A stretch of 64,000 nt of DNA from Lachnospira rogosae (GTDB taxonomy: Bacteria > Bacillota > Clostridia > Lachnospirales > Lachnospiraceae): assembly GCF_040096455.1 (NCBI RefSeq), contig NZ_JBBMER010000002.1:124001-188000 (forward strand), read 5' to 3'. The first letter of the stretch is position 1. Each line of letters opens with the position of its first letter. Shown here piece after piece: positions 16,925 to 25,082 of the stretch. Below the pieces are notes generated by a model. It was not told the origin of the DNA. It made no database searches and saw nothing but the letters and a program-made list of their open reading frames with translations. The position numbers were made by a program, and so were the translations under genes.

Positions 16925-17236
16925 TTAAATATTCTTATCGTTGTATCCCATATGATATAGTTCATTCATCTGCTCATCAAACTTATCTGTAACCTCATAA
17001 TCAGACGTTATTGCAATTAACTGCTGTATCTTCTTATCGTCAGTCTGGATAGCTGAAATACCACTTATAACCTTATCATACACGCTTTTTAATTCAGTTA
17101 TTGTGCCTTCTGGTTCAACACCCTCCTGACTTGTTAAAATACCAAGTGCATACGCACATTCATAATTTCCTGTCATTCTGGCATTATCATATCTGCATTT
17201 TGTCTGTATCGCTGTTCTTACAAGACTAACAACCAT
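16925..17236 (-). CDS. Conserved small protein at the end of the trp operon, function unknown
   Basis: 103 residues, probably cytoplasmic and helical, with no signal peptide or membrane segment. I do not recognise the family. The ribosome site (AAGGAG) lies within the last codons of trpA and the start follows the trpA stop by two bases, so translation is coupled to TrpA. It therefore belongs to the trp operon by position, but nothing in the residues (N-terminal CRYDNARMTGNYECAYALG, acidic C-terminal helices) shows an enzymatic role in tryptophan synthesis. Confidence 0.7.
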   Translation of the reverse strand: MVVSLVRTAIQTKCRYDNARMTGNYECAYALGILTSQEGVEPEGTITELKSVYDKVISGISAIQTDDKKIQQLIAITSDYEVTDKFDEQMNELYHMGYNDKNI

Positions 17237-17238
17237 AT

Positions 17239-18033
17239 TTACTCATTCATCTCCTTCTTGAAAGAGCTTATATATTCTTTGATAACATTTTCATCATAAT
17301 TATTCTCTTTCATAAGAGTGATAAAATGTGAACCAACAATTGCACCATCAATAATATCCTCAAGCGGCTCTACGTCCCCGGCTGTTCTTATTCCAAATCC
17401 CATCATAACCGGAACAGGGCTGTTCTTCTTAACTTCCAAAAGATACTCTCTTATCTGCTTATGGAAATTAGCACCATTACCTGTAACACCCATCTGTGAT
17501 ACACAGTATACAAAGCCTCTTGCATTATTAACAATCATAGGTATACGCTGCTTAGATACCGGTGATACGAGCTGTATAAGAATTGGTGCAGCTTCATTTT
17601 CTGCAAGCACTGCATTAATCTCTTTCTGCTCCTCATATGGAAGGTCTGGTATAATAAGACCGTCCACTCCGCAATCTGCACACATTTCGACAAATTCTTC
17701 AAGTCCGTAATGGTAAACTGTATTATAGTACATCATAAACACTACAGGTGTAGTAAGTCCTTCTTTTCTTACCTCTTTCATAAGTGTAAATATCTTTGTT
17801 AAGGTTGCACCCTTCTGTATTGCTTCATAAGATGCTGCCTGAATAACCGGTCCGTCTGCTACAGGGTCAGAAAATGGTATTCCAAGCTCCATAACATCTA
17901 TGCCTGCCTCCTGCTGTGCGAACATAATCTTCTTAGTTGTTTCCATATCTGGAAGCCCTGCTGTTGTATATGTGATAAATGCCTTTCTTCCTTCATTCTT
18001 TAAGGCTGTCATTTTTTCTTCTATTCTATTCAT
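17239..18033 (-). CDS. trpA: Tryptophan synthase alpha subunit
   Basis: 264 residues, full length. The catalytic Glu lies in VMELGIPFSDPVADGP and the catalytic Asp in DGLIIPDLPYEE. The phosphate-binding loops GFGIRTAGD and GAIVGSHF are near the C-terminus. It cleaves indole-3-glycerol phosphate to indole, which is channelled to TrpB. The stop of trpB and the start of trpA overlap as TAATG, so the two subunits are translationally coupled. Confidence 0.98.
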   Translation of the reverse strand: MNRIEEKMTALKNEGRKAFITYTTAGLPDMETTKKIMFAQQEAGIDVMELGIPFSDPVADGPVIQAASYEAIQKGATLTKIFTLMKEVRKEGLTTPVVFMMYYNTVYHYGLEEFVEMCADCGVDGLIIPDLPYEEQKEINAVLAENEAAPILIQLVSPVSKQRIPMIVNNARGFVYCVSQMGVTGNGANFHKQIREYLLEVKKNSPVPVMMGFGIRTAGDVEPLEDIIDGAIVGSHFITLMKENNYDENVIKEYISSFKKEMNE

Positions 18034-19220
18034 TATTTATTAGTCTCCTCTCCATTAAGATATTTCTTTACTGTGTGAACATCCTTATCGCCACGTCCTG
18101 AAAGACACATTACTATAATCTTTCCCTTGTATTCTCCCTGTGCCATTTTAAATACGTGGGCAAGTGCGTGGGCACTCTCTATTGCTGGAATAATACCTTC
18201 CATCCGGCAGAGTTCCATTAACGCATCCATACACTCAGCATCTGTAATTGATACATATTCTGCTCTTCCTGAGTCTCTTAAATATGCATGTTCCGGACCT
18301 ACACCCGGATAATCAAGACCTGCTGATATACTGTGGGCAAGCTTGATATTACCAGCCTCATCCTGTAATAAATATGACTTCATTCCATGAAGAACGCCCG
18401 GTTCTCCAAGTGCCATAGCAGAAGCGTGCTTTCCTGTATCTATTCCAAGTCCACCTGCCTCAACACCGATAAGCTTTACATCTTTATCATCTATAAAATC
18501 AGCAAACATTCCTATTGAATTAGAACCGCCGCCAACACAGGCAACTACTGCATCAGGAAGTCGTCCTTCCTTTTCTAATATCTGTTTTCTTGCCTCTGTT
18601 GATATTATTCTTTGGAACTCTTTAACCATTTTAGGATATGGATGAGGACCTACAGCTGAACCGATTATATAAAATGTATCCTCCGCTCTCTCAGCCCACG
18701 TTCTTATAGCTTCGTTAGTTGCATCCTTAAGTGTTGCACTTCCTGTCGTTACTGCCTGAACCTTTGCACCAAGCATTTCCATTCTGAATACATTAAGTGA
18801 CTGCCTTTCTATATCTTCAGCACCCATATATACTGTACATTCCATTCCAAAAAGTGCTGCTCCTGTAGCTATTGCAACGCCGTGCTGTCCAGCACCTGTC
18901 TCAGCTATAACCTTAGTCTTTCCCATTCTCTTAGCAAGAAGTATCTGACCTATAACATTGTTAATCTTATGTGCTCCTGTATGGTTTAAATCTTCTCTTT
19001 TAAGATATATCTTAGCACCATACTTCTCGCTTATTCTCTCTGCATAATATAAAGGTGTTTCTCTTCCTACATACTCTTTAAGATAGTACATATATTCTTT
19101 TATGAACTGAGGATCTTTAATAGCCTCATCAAATGCCTTCTCTAACTCATTAAGTGTATTCATTAATGATTCAGACACATACTGTCCGCCAAACTCTCCA
19201 TAATATCTGTTATCCTGCAT
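18033..19220 (-). CDS. trpB: Tryptophan synthase beta subunit
   Basis: 395 residues. The PLP lysine lies in LNHTGAHKINNVIGQ, the phosphate-binding glycine loop is GGGSNSIGMF, and AETGAGQHGVA is the TrpB1 signature. It joins indole and serine to make tryptophan. The ribosome site AGAGGAA supports the start. An 80-base gap to trpF contains a 17-bp palindrome (19303-19319) that includes the trpF stop codon. Confidence 0.98.
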   Translation of the reverse strand: MQDNRYYGEFGGQYVSESLMNTLNELEKAFDEAIKDPQFIKEYMYYLKEYVGRETPLYYAERISEKYGAKIYLKREDLNHTGAHKINNVIGQILLAKRMGKTKVIAETGAGQHGVAIATGAALFGMECTVYMGAEDIERQSLNVFRMEMLGAKVQAVTTGSATLKDATNEAIRTWAERAEDTFYIIGSAVGPHPYPKMVKEFQRIISTEARKQILEKEGRLPDAVVACVGGGSNSIGMFADFIDDKDVKLIGVEAGGLGIDTGKHASAMALGEPGVLHGMKSYLLQDEAGNIKLAHSISAGLDYPGVGPEHAYLRDSGRAEYVSITDAECMDALMELCRMEGIIPAIESAHALAHVFKMAQGEYKGKIIVMCLSGRGDKDVHTVKKYLNGEETNK

Positions 19221-19305
19221 AATTGTTCCTCTTTTCCTTTAATTAAATATTACACCCAGCAAGCTTTGATAAGCTTTTCTGGCTTTATACCATAAATCTA
19301 CACTG

Positions 19306-19953
19306 TTAATTATTAACAGCATTTATAAATGCTTTGACTTTACTTTCATCTTTGCCTTTAATAAGCACATCTTCATATTCAACACCAGAGCTTATATCAA
19401 CAACATCAGGCTGTACGCATTTAACTGCCGCCGCAACATTGCCACTGTTAAGCCCCCCCGCAAGAAATAACTTCTTTTCTGTTATCTCAAGCTCTTTAAT
19501 ACTGTTCCAGTCAAACGTCTTACCCGAACCCGGAACACCTGCATCAAGAAGTATTCCAGCAACTTTATCAAGCTTCTGACTTTTTTCAACCTGTTCCTTA
19601 ACTGTATTAATTATGTCGTCAGTTTTATCTGCATTATTGTTATCTGATATATTAACTGCCCTTATAATCGGAATTGTGTCTGCCTCATATACAGCCTTTT
19701 CAAGTGTGCCGTGAATTTGAATATAATCAAAACCTGCTTCCTGTATTTTATACAATTGTTCCACTGTTGGTGATACTGTAACAGCTACAGCTTTTATGTC
19801 TGATTTTTTCAATATATCAACTATTATCTTAGCTTCTTTTATTGTTACATCTCTTTTGCTCTTTGGATAAAATACAACAACACCGCCATAATCAGCACCA
19901 TATTTTATAAGAAGTCCCGCGTCTGCTTCACTTGTAAGCCCGCATATCTTCAC
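19306..19953 (-). CDS. trpF: Phosphoribosylanthranilate isomerase
   Basis: 215 residues. The (beta/alpha)8 barrel begins VKICGLTSEADAGLL with the catalytic Cys and has a catalytic Asp in GILLDAGVPGSGKTFDW. It carries FLAGGLNSGNV and VDISSGVE phosphate loops. It isomerises phosphoribosylanthranilate. The first usable start is a GTG at 19951-19953, and no Shine-Dalgarno sequence precedes it. trpC ends 14 bases upstream in a slippery A7 run, and the trpF frame is the -1 frame from there, so it may also be made as a TrpC-TrpF fusion. Confidence 0.95.
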   Translation of the reverse strand: MKICGLTSEADAGLLIKYGADYGGVVVFYPKSKRDVTIKEAKIIVDILKKSDIKAVAVTVSPTVEQLYKIQEAGFDYIQIHGTLEKAVYEADTIPIIRAVNISDNNNADKTDDIINTVKEQVEKSQKLDKVAGILLDAGVPGSGKTFDWNSIKELEITEKKLFLAGGLNSGNVAAAVKCVQPDVVDISSGVEYEDVLIKGKDESKVKAFINAVNN

Positions 19954-19967
19954 TTCAACAGGAGAAG

Positions 19968-19977
19968 CTATTTTTTT
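19968..19977 (-). other. Candidate -1 frameshift site joining trpC to trpF
   Basis: In the trpC frame the last codons read GCA AAA AAA TAG, so the heptamer A AAA AAA (19971-19977) directly precedes the stop. A -1 slip continues as ATA GCT TCT CCT GTT GAA GTG into trpF without a stop. This would give a TrpC-TrpF fusion, the arrangement fixed as one gene in enterobacteria. Confidence 0.45.
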
Positions 19978-20786
19978 GCCTTTAAAAGCTCCTTATCGTA
20001 TGTATCTTTAAATTCTCTTATAAGCTCTTTAGGATTAAGTGCTTCCATAAGCACTGTTCCGCAAAGCAACGCATCTGCCCTGCTGTCAGCAAGCGGCTTA
20101 ACATCTTCACTGCCTTCCACCCCGCTCTCAGATACAAGAATCTTTCCTTCTTCTCTCATCTTAGGTGTCACCATATCTGAAAGCTTCTTAGTCGTATTAA
20201 GATTAACTTCAAATGTCTTTAAATTACGGTTATTAATTCCAATAATCTTAACATCAAGATTTATCATACGCTGCATTTCTTCCGCATCGTGAACTTCACA
20301 CAGCACATCAAGTCCAAGACTGTATGCCAGATCATATAACTTCTTGAATGTCTTATCATCAAGTATTGCGGCTATCAAAAGAATTGCATCTGCACCTATA
20401 ACTTTAGCTTCATATACCTGGTATTCATCAATTATAAAATCTTTTCTTATAATCGGAAGATTAGTCAGGCTTCTGATCTGCTTAAGATATTCTGTGCTTC
20501 CATTAAAATGATCTTCCTCTGTAAGACACGATATAGCATCTGCACTCTCACTATATTGTCTTATTCTTTCAGTCAGGTCTATCTTATTATCCATCTTTCC
20601 GTGGCTTGGAGAAGCCTTTTTAAACTCTCCTATTATTGATAAACCCTGCTTTCTTAAGGCATCATAAAAACTTATGCTCTGTCTTTTTAAATTAAGTGCT
20701 TCCTGCTTCATATCCTCTTCACTTATAGCATTTTTATGTTCTACAAGTCTTTTCTTCTTATCTTCTACAATAACGTCAAGAATCAT
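19968..20786 (-). CDS. trpC: Indole-3-glycerol-phosphate synthase
   Basis: 272 residues from the ATG at 20784-20786 (GGAG just upstream). Barrel enzyme with catalytic motifs IIGEFKKASPSHG, LPIIRKDFIIDEYQV, GINNRNLKTFEV and SESGVEG. It closes carboxyphenylamino-deoxyribulose phosphate to indole-3-glycerol phosphate. Start spacing of about 28 bases to trpG places it in the operon. A trpD gene, normally between trpG and trpC, is missing. The C-terminus ends LLKAKK at a homopolymer A run just before the stop. Confidence 0.98.
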   Translation of the reverse strand: MILDVIVEDKKKRLVEHKNAISEEDMKQEALNLKRQSISFYDALRKQGLSIIGEFKKASPSHGKMDNKIDLTERIRQYSESADAISCLTEEDHFNGSTEYLKQIRSLTNLPIIRKDFIIDEYQVYEAKVIGADAILLIAAILDDKTFKKLYDLAYSLGLDVLCEVHDAEEMQRMINLDVKIIGINNRNLKTFEVNLNTTKKLSDMVTPKMREEGKILVSESGVEGSEDVKPLADSRADALLCGTVLMEALNPKELIREFKDTYDKELLKAKK

Positions 20787-20814
20787 ATTATCTCCATTTC
20801 TACACATTTATTAA

Positions 20815-21384
20815 TCAGATATTGCCATTAACAAAATTCTCTATCATTCTTTTTCCGTGTTCAGTATATATTGATTCAGGGTGGAACTGTAAACCGACAA
20901 CCGGATATTTCCTATGCTTAACTGCCATAATCTCTCCGTCATCAGTTCTTGCAATTACCTCAAGCTCATCTGGAAGTGTACCCTCTATAATCGCAAGTGA
21001 ATGATATCTTGCAACCTTTACAGGCGATGGAATTCCTTCAAATATACTGCTTCCATTATGAATAACCTCTGACTGCTTGCCGTGCATTAACTGCCTGGCA
21101 TATGAAACTGTTGCACCAAATGCAACACCTATGCTCTGATGTCCAAGGCATATGCCAAGTATAGGTTTCTTACCTGTAAAATGCTTTATCACCTCAACAC
21201 TTATGCCTGCCTCTAAAGGGCTCTTAGGTCCGGGAGATATAACTATTGACTCTGGATCTAACGCTTCAATCTCCTCTATTGTTATCTTGTCATTTCTTAC
21301 TACCTTTATATCATTGTTAAATATACCTATAAACTGATAAAGATTATATGTAAATGAATCGTAATTATCAATTAAAAGAATCAT
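20815..21384 (-). CDS. trpG: Anthranilate synthase component II (glutamine amidotransferase)
   Basis: 189 residues, class I glutamine amidotransferase. It starts MILLIDNYDSFTYNL, has the nucleophile Cys in PILGICLGHQSIG and the His-x-Glu pair in GLQFHPESI. It supplies ammonia to TrpE and may also serve para-aminobenzoate synthesis, as in Bacillus. It is not fused to TrpD. Its ATG overlaps the trpE stop (ATGA), and AAGGAGG lies within the trpE end. Confidence 0.97.
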   Translation of the reverse strand: MILLIDNYDSFTYNLYQFIGIFNNDIKVVRNDKITIEEIEALDPESIVISPGPKSPLEAGISVEVIKHFTGKKPILGICLGHQSIGVAFGATVSYARQLMHGKQSEVIHNGSSIFEGIPSPVKVARYHSLAIIEGTLPDELEVIARTDDGEIMAVKHRKYPVVGLQFHPESIYTEHGKRMIENFVNGNI

Positions 21385-22796
21385 AACTGTTCCTCCTTAA
21401 CAAGTGTCTTGGCAAGTGCCATAACTTTATTACAGCACTCCATATATTCAAGCTCTGGCTTAGAGTCTGCTACAATTCCAGCTCCTGCCTGAAGATATAC
21501 ATAGTCACCTTTCTTTATCATAGTTCTTATTGTAATACAGAAATTCATATTACCGCCAAAATCAAGGTAACCTGTTGCTCCTCCATAAAGACCCCGTCTT
21601 ACAGTTTCCAATTCATCTATAATCTCCATAGCCCTTATCTTAGGTGCTCCGCTTAATGTACCTGCTGGAAGGAATGATGATACAAGGTCAAGAGGATGAT
21701 ATTCTCCATTTCTTCTTCCCTCTACCAACGATACTATATGCATTACGTGTGAGTATCTCTGCACATTCATAAACTTTGAAACTCTCACTGAACCTAACTC
21801 ACTTATCTTACCACAGTCATTTCTTGCAAGATCAACAAGCATTACATGTTCTGCTCTTTCCTTCTCATCACTAAGAAGCTCATCTTCTAATGCTATATCT
21901 TCCTCCTTAGTTCTCCCACGTCTTCTTGTTCCAGCTATAGGACAGGTATATACTTTAGAATCTGTCTGCTTTACTATCATCTCTGGTGAGCTTCCTATTA
22001 TTTCAAAATCCCCAAAATTATAATAATAAAGGTATGGTGATGGGTTAAGCTTTCTTAACTTCTCGTAAAGATTAAAACCTGTCTGTTTTGTCTTGACTGT
22101 CCATCTCTGTGATAATACTGTCTGGAAAATGTGTCCTTCTTTTATATAATTCTTAATCTTCTCAACCTTCTGGCTGTATTCATCTATCGTGTCCGATTTT
22201 TTCACAATCTGGCCATCAAGCTCCATATCAATCTCTTCGTTATGATATTTACCAACGCCTTCTCTTGCTGTCTTTATAAGTTCCTCAGCTTCCTTTAATG
22301 CTCTTGCTCTGCCTTCTTTGCTATCTTCATCAAGAACTACTGCTGTAAATGTTTCAGCCTCGTGGTCGATTGCTATGAACTTTGAAGCTAACATAAGCTG
22401 TATTGTTTCTATGCCTATCTCATCTTCATTATCATCTGGGAGATTCTCTGTATATCTTATATAATCATATCCAAGACTTCCAACAAGTCCTCCCATGAAT
22501 TCAAGTTCTTCTGCATCTTTTATTATTTCAAATTCATCGAAATATTCCTTTAATCTTACAAGCGGATTACCTTTTCTTACTTCCCTGCTTCCGTCTGATT
22601 TAGTAATTACAAGACTGTCCTTATCTGACTGGATAACCTCCTGTGGGTCAACTCCCATAAATGTGTATCTGCCATTTTCCTTATCATTACTCTCCATAAG
22701 AAAGCCCTTCTTTTCTCTTCCAAGCCCCTTATAAAGCTCAATAGCTGATTCATTAACAATACTTACTGTCTTTTTGTATGCTTTTAATCTTCTCAT
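21381..22796 (-). CDS. trpE: Anthranilate synthase component I
   Basis: 471 residues, chorismate-binding family. The C-terminal catalytic half includes SSPEMIVK, CPIAGTRRRGRT, DLARNDCGKIS, FLPAGTLSGAPKIRAME and YLQAGAGIVADSKPE. The N-terminal LLES tryptophan-feedback motif appears as FLMESND near residue 33. It makes anthranilate from chorismate with TrpG. The operon is controlled by the T-box leader directly upstream. Confidence 0.97.
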   Translation of the reverse strand: MRRLKAYKKTVSIVNESAIELYKGLGREKKGFLMESNDKENGRYTFMGVDPQEVIQSDKDSLVITKSDGSREVRKGNPLVRLKEYFDEFEIIKDAEELEFMGGLVGSLGYDYIRYTENLPDDNEDEIGIETIQLMLASKFIAIDHEAETFTAVVLDEDSKEGRARALKEAEELIKTAREGVGKYHNEEIDMELDGQIVKKSDTIDEYSQKVEKIKNYIKEGHIFQTVLSQRWTVKTKQTGFNLYEKLRKLNPSPYLYYYNFGDFEIIGSSPEMIVKQTDSKVYTCPIAGTRRRGRTKEEDIALEDELLSDEKERAEHVMLVDLARNDCGKISELGSVRVSKFMNVQRYSHVMHIVSLVEGRRNGEYHPLDLVSSFLPAGTLSGAPKIRAMEIIDELETVRRGLYGGATGYLDFGGNMNFCITIRTMIKKGDYVYLQAGAGIVADSKPELEYMECCNKVMALAKTLVKEEQL

Positions 22797-22889
22797 ACAC
22801 CAATCCTCACTTCTTATTAATCTTCCTGTCAGATATCAGACTTTTTCTTATCGCTTAAAATTTATTATGTAAAGAGATTCCTATCACAC

Positions 22890-22924
22890 AAAAAAGTCCC
22901 CGACAGGACATTCCTGTCAGGGAC
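22890..22924 (-). terminator. T-box terminator hairpin of the trp leader
   Basis: GTCCCTGACAGG (22913-22924) pairs with CCTGTCGGGGAC (22896-22907) across a five-base loop, followed by six T (22890-22895). It lies directly after the T-box sequence and about 95 bases before trpE, as expected for the terminator that alternates with the antiterminator. Confidence 0.92.
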
Positions 22925-22933
22925 GATAAATCT

Positions 22934-23370
22934 CGTGGTGCCACCCTTATTCACAAGTACATTCAACTACATATCATAATATATTATATCACTTATGCTG
23001 TGCATATTATATACACATCAAATGCTTTACAAGCCTTTAAGTGAAACCGAATAATTCATATTACCATTATATGTATATACAGCATATATGGCAATCATAT
23101 ACAGTGTTATAATTATAATATAACTATAAGCTGTTATACATATAATGTTATTAAAATATACTTATCTCATTATCGGATACTATTATATCCTCCCTCTATA
23201 ACGTGAGGACACGTCACAGACTACTAGGCTGTTACGCTGTTAATCTGTGCATCTCCCAAGCCCATTCCTTTATGACTCCCATACCAGCTTTCCATCACCG
23301 CCGGCTCTCTGTAATGTTCCTTCATAAAGTACTATCTTGTTCGCAGACTTTAGTGTATTAAAATGTTGAA
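22934..23370 (-). promoter_or_regulatory. T-box riboswitch leader of the trp operon, unusually long
   Basis: The antiterminator T-box AGGGTGGCACCACG is at 22934-22947. Stem I lies near the 5' end (about 23200-23330) with the AGAGAG motif (in TTACAGAGAGCC) and a GTGATGGAAAGCTGG distal region. The 3' side contains GGAATGGGCTTGGGAG; the specifier is probably UGG (Trp), at 23262-23264 or the second UGG. About 230 bases of AT-rich sequence separate stem I from the antiterminator, much longer than usual. Uncharged tRNA-Trp would stabilise the antiterminator and allow trp expression. Confidence 0.9.
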
Positions 23371-23373
23371 GTT

Positions 23374-23402
23374 ATGATAGCACTAACTAACCAATACGTC
23401 AA
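23374..23402 (-). promoter_or_regulatory. Promoter of the trp operon
   Basis: TTGACG (23397-23402), 17 bp, TATCAT (23374-23379). It is placed so that transcription would start just before the T-box stem I, giving a leader of about 570 bases to trpE. Confidence 0.85.
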
Positions 23403-23417
23403 CCCCAAAAATCAAAT

Positions 23418-23451
23418 TTTTCCACTACATCAATTTTTCCACTTCATCAAT
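23418..23451. repeat. Two tandem 17-bp repeats across a stop codon
   Basis: Copies at 23418-23434 and 23435-23451 differ at one base (16 of 17 identical). On the minus strand the repeat unit holds the last codons of the unknown gene, and the single difference (GAA against TAG context) makes the stop codon. Confidence 0.8.
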
Positions 23452-24111
23452 ATTTCCAATGGGCATTTCTGTATCATTATCTTCTTTTTCTTCCCAGCCC
23501 TGTGCATTTTTATTTTTATTATTAGCTGCCTTTTCCTTTGCCTCTTTCTCTGTATTAGGAAGTGCTTTATACTCATCAGACTTTCTGAACTCCTTATATA
23601 CATCATCATATGCTGCCATAATTTCTTTCCTGGCTGGGTCATCCTCACTTATTCTTGACATAGCCTGTGTATATATGTCTGCCGCTTTTTCCTTTGACGT
23701 AGCACTTTTAAGTTGTTTCTTTAACGACTCTCTTAATACCTGAACCTTTGCCGCCTTGGCATAAGTCACAGGGTCGTTCTTTCTTAAATACTGCATTTCG
23801 TCTGCACTAAGCTTCTTACCTGACTCTAACTTACGGTACAGCTTCTGTACGAATTTCTTTTTTTCTTCTTCACTCATTCCGGTTGTCGGGTCAAATATAG
23901 AATCAACCGCTTCCTTTAACTGCAAACCTATAGATAATGTATCAATCTTAGCACTCTTATCCTCATTTTCTGCATAATCTTTTCTATACTTTTTAAAAAG
24001 ATTATTGATAAGCCTTGTAGTTTTGCTCGTGCCTTTGGATTTATTATTGTTGTACAATGCCATACGGCAGCTATTTACTGCTGAGTTAATCTGTTTATCT
24101 TGTGTATTCAT
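23425..24111 (-). CDS. Protein of unknown function, charged and helical
   Basis: 228 residues from the ATG at 24109-24111, chosen for the GGGAGG site; the longer frame to 24204 would pass through a terminator hairpin. No signal peptide or membrane segment. The sequence is rich in Lys, Glu, Asp and Ala and almost entirely helical (TKTTRLINNLFKKYRKDYAE, EEEKKKFVQKLYRKLESGKK, KEKAADIYTQAMSRISEDD). It ends in a poorly ordered acidic tail. I do not recognise the family. It lies between the trp promoter and a HAD phosphatase gene, with its own promoter and an attenuator-like leader. Confidence 0.7.
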   Translation of the reverse strand: MNTQDKQINSAVNSCRMALYNNNKSKGTSKTTRLINNLFKKYRKDYAENEDKSAKIDTLSIGLQLKEAVDSIFDPTTGMSEEEKKKFVQKLYRKLESGKKLSADEMQYLRKNDPVTYAKAAKVQVLRESLKKQLKSATSKEKAADIYTQAMSRISEDDPARKEIMAAYDDVYKEFRKSDEYKALPNTEKEAKEKAANNKNKNAQGWEEKEDNDTEMPIGNIDEVEKLM

Positions 24112-24132
24112 ACTTACCTCCCTGGACATTCC

Positions 24133-24164
24133 AAAAAAAGATGGCACTGATAAAAAGTGCCATC
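24133..24164 (-). terminator. Terminator-like hairpin in the leader of the unknown gene
   Basis: GATGGCACT (24140-24148) and AGTGCCATC (24156-24164) form a 9-bp stem followed on the minus strand by seven T (24133-24139). It lies only about 20 bases before the start codon at 24111, so no promoter fits between. Expression of the gene must read through it, which suggests attenuation. A 20-nt palindrome built on AGCCGTA/TACGGCT (24213-24232) precedes it. Confidence 0.75.
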
Positions 24165-24291
24165 CGTAGCGTATATTTAACATCCGTGTTATTATATATT
24201 TCATTGGTCAGCCGTATAAGCTTACGGCTTATTATTTACGAATAATATATCGTACAAAATATATAATACCTTAATATTAATACATAAAATA

Positions 24292-24300
24292 ATTATAGCA
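24292..24300 (-). promoter_or_regulatory. Extended -10 promoter for the unknown gene
   Basis: TGCTATAAT, with TATAAT at 24292-24297 and the TG extension at 24299-24300. The -35 region is poor. It would give a leader of about 175 bases that includes the palindrome and terminator. Confidence 0.5.
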
Positions 24301-24355
24301 GAATTTTTTTAAATATAGTCTTTAGCCACTCAAGGTTACTTTTCAGGTAATATAA

Positions 24356-25003
24356 TTACAAAAGAATATCTTTAAGCTCTTTAAAGCTGTCTATTACCCC
24401 AACATATAAAGAAGGTTCAACTTCACCAAAACCATACTCGGCATATATAAAGTCTATTTCAGCTTCCCTTGCCGCATTGGCATCACCTGCTGTATCACCG
24501 ACATATACCGGATTGCTAAGATTATTTCTTTCTATAAGTGTTCTGTTGCTTACTGCCTTTGGTGCTCTTGTTCTGCCCCAGCACTCTGTATCACTAAAAT
24601 ATTTTTCAAGCTTATGTGCCTTTATAAATGCTTCAATATATCCGTCCTGACAGTTGCTTACTATATACAATGGATATTTTGTCTTAAGCTCTTTAAGTGT
24701 TGCCTCAAGCTCTGGAAATAGCACTCCACCCATCTTTTCAAGATATCCATTTTCAAATTCGCACAGCTCGTCCATAAGTGCATTTCTTACTTCTTCCTTC
24801 TCATCAGGAAACAGCTTTGCCGCAATATCATACATAGGAAGTCCCATACACTGTCCCAGTTCTTCTATTGTTATAGGCTCTCTTACTATCTCTTTATGTC
24901 TGTCTAATATAATATTCCACGCTTCACATATAGGCTTTGATGAGTTCCATAATGTTCCGTCAAGGTCAAATATTATGCTGTCATACTTGTTTTTTAAATC
25001 CAT
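24356..25003 (-). CDS. HAD-family phosphatase
   Basis: 215 residues from the ATG at 25001-25003 (GGAG upstream); a frame to 25048 is less well supported. Motif I is YDSIIFDLDGTLWNS, motif II YPLYIVSNCQDGYI and motif III/IV VYVGDTAGDANAA. It is a Gph-like small-molecule phosphatase with a helical cap. A Trp replaces the usual Asp-Ser/Thr after DGTL (DGTLWNSSK), a pattern seen in other Firmicute members. Last gene of the group running from the radical SAM gene to here. Confidence 0.9.
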   Translation of the reverse strand: MDLKNKYDSIIFDLDGTLWNSSKPICEAWNIILDRHKEIVREPITIEELGQCMGLPMYDIAAKLFPDEKEEVRNALMDELCEFENGYLEKMGGVLFPELEATLKELKTKYPLYIVSNCQDGYIEAFIKAHKLEKYFSDTECWGRTRAPKAVSNRTLIERNNLSNPVYVGDTAGDANAAREAEIDFIYAEYGFGEVEPSLYVGVIDSFKELKDILL

Positions 25004-25082
25004 ATTCTTCTCCATTTTAATCATCATTTCTGTTCCTGCTTTGTGCACATAACGATTTTAATTCATAAGCTTAATTCATAAA

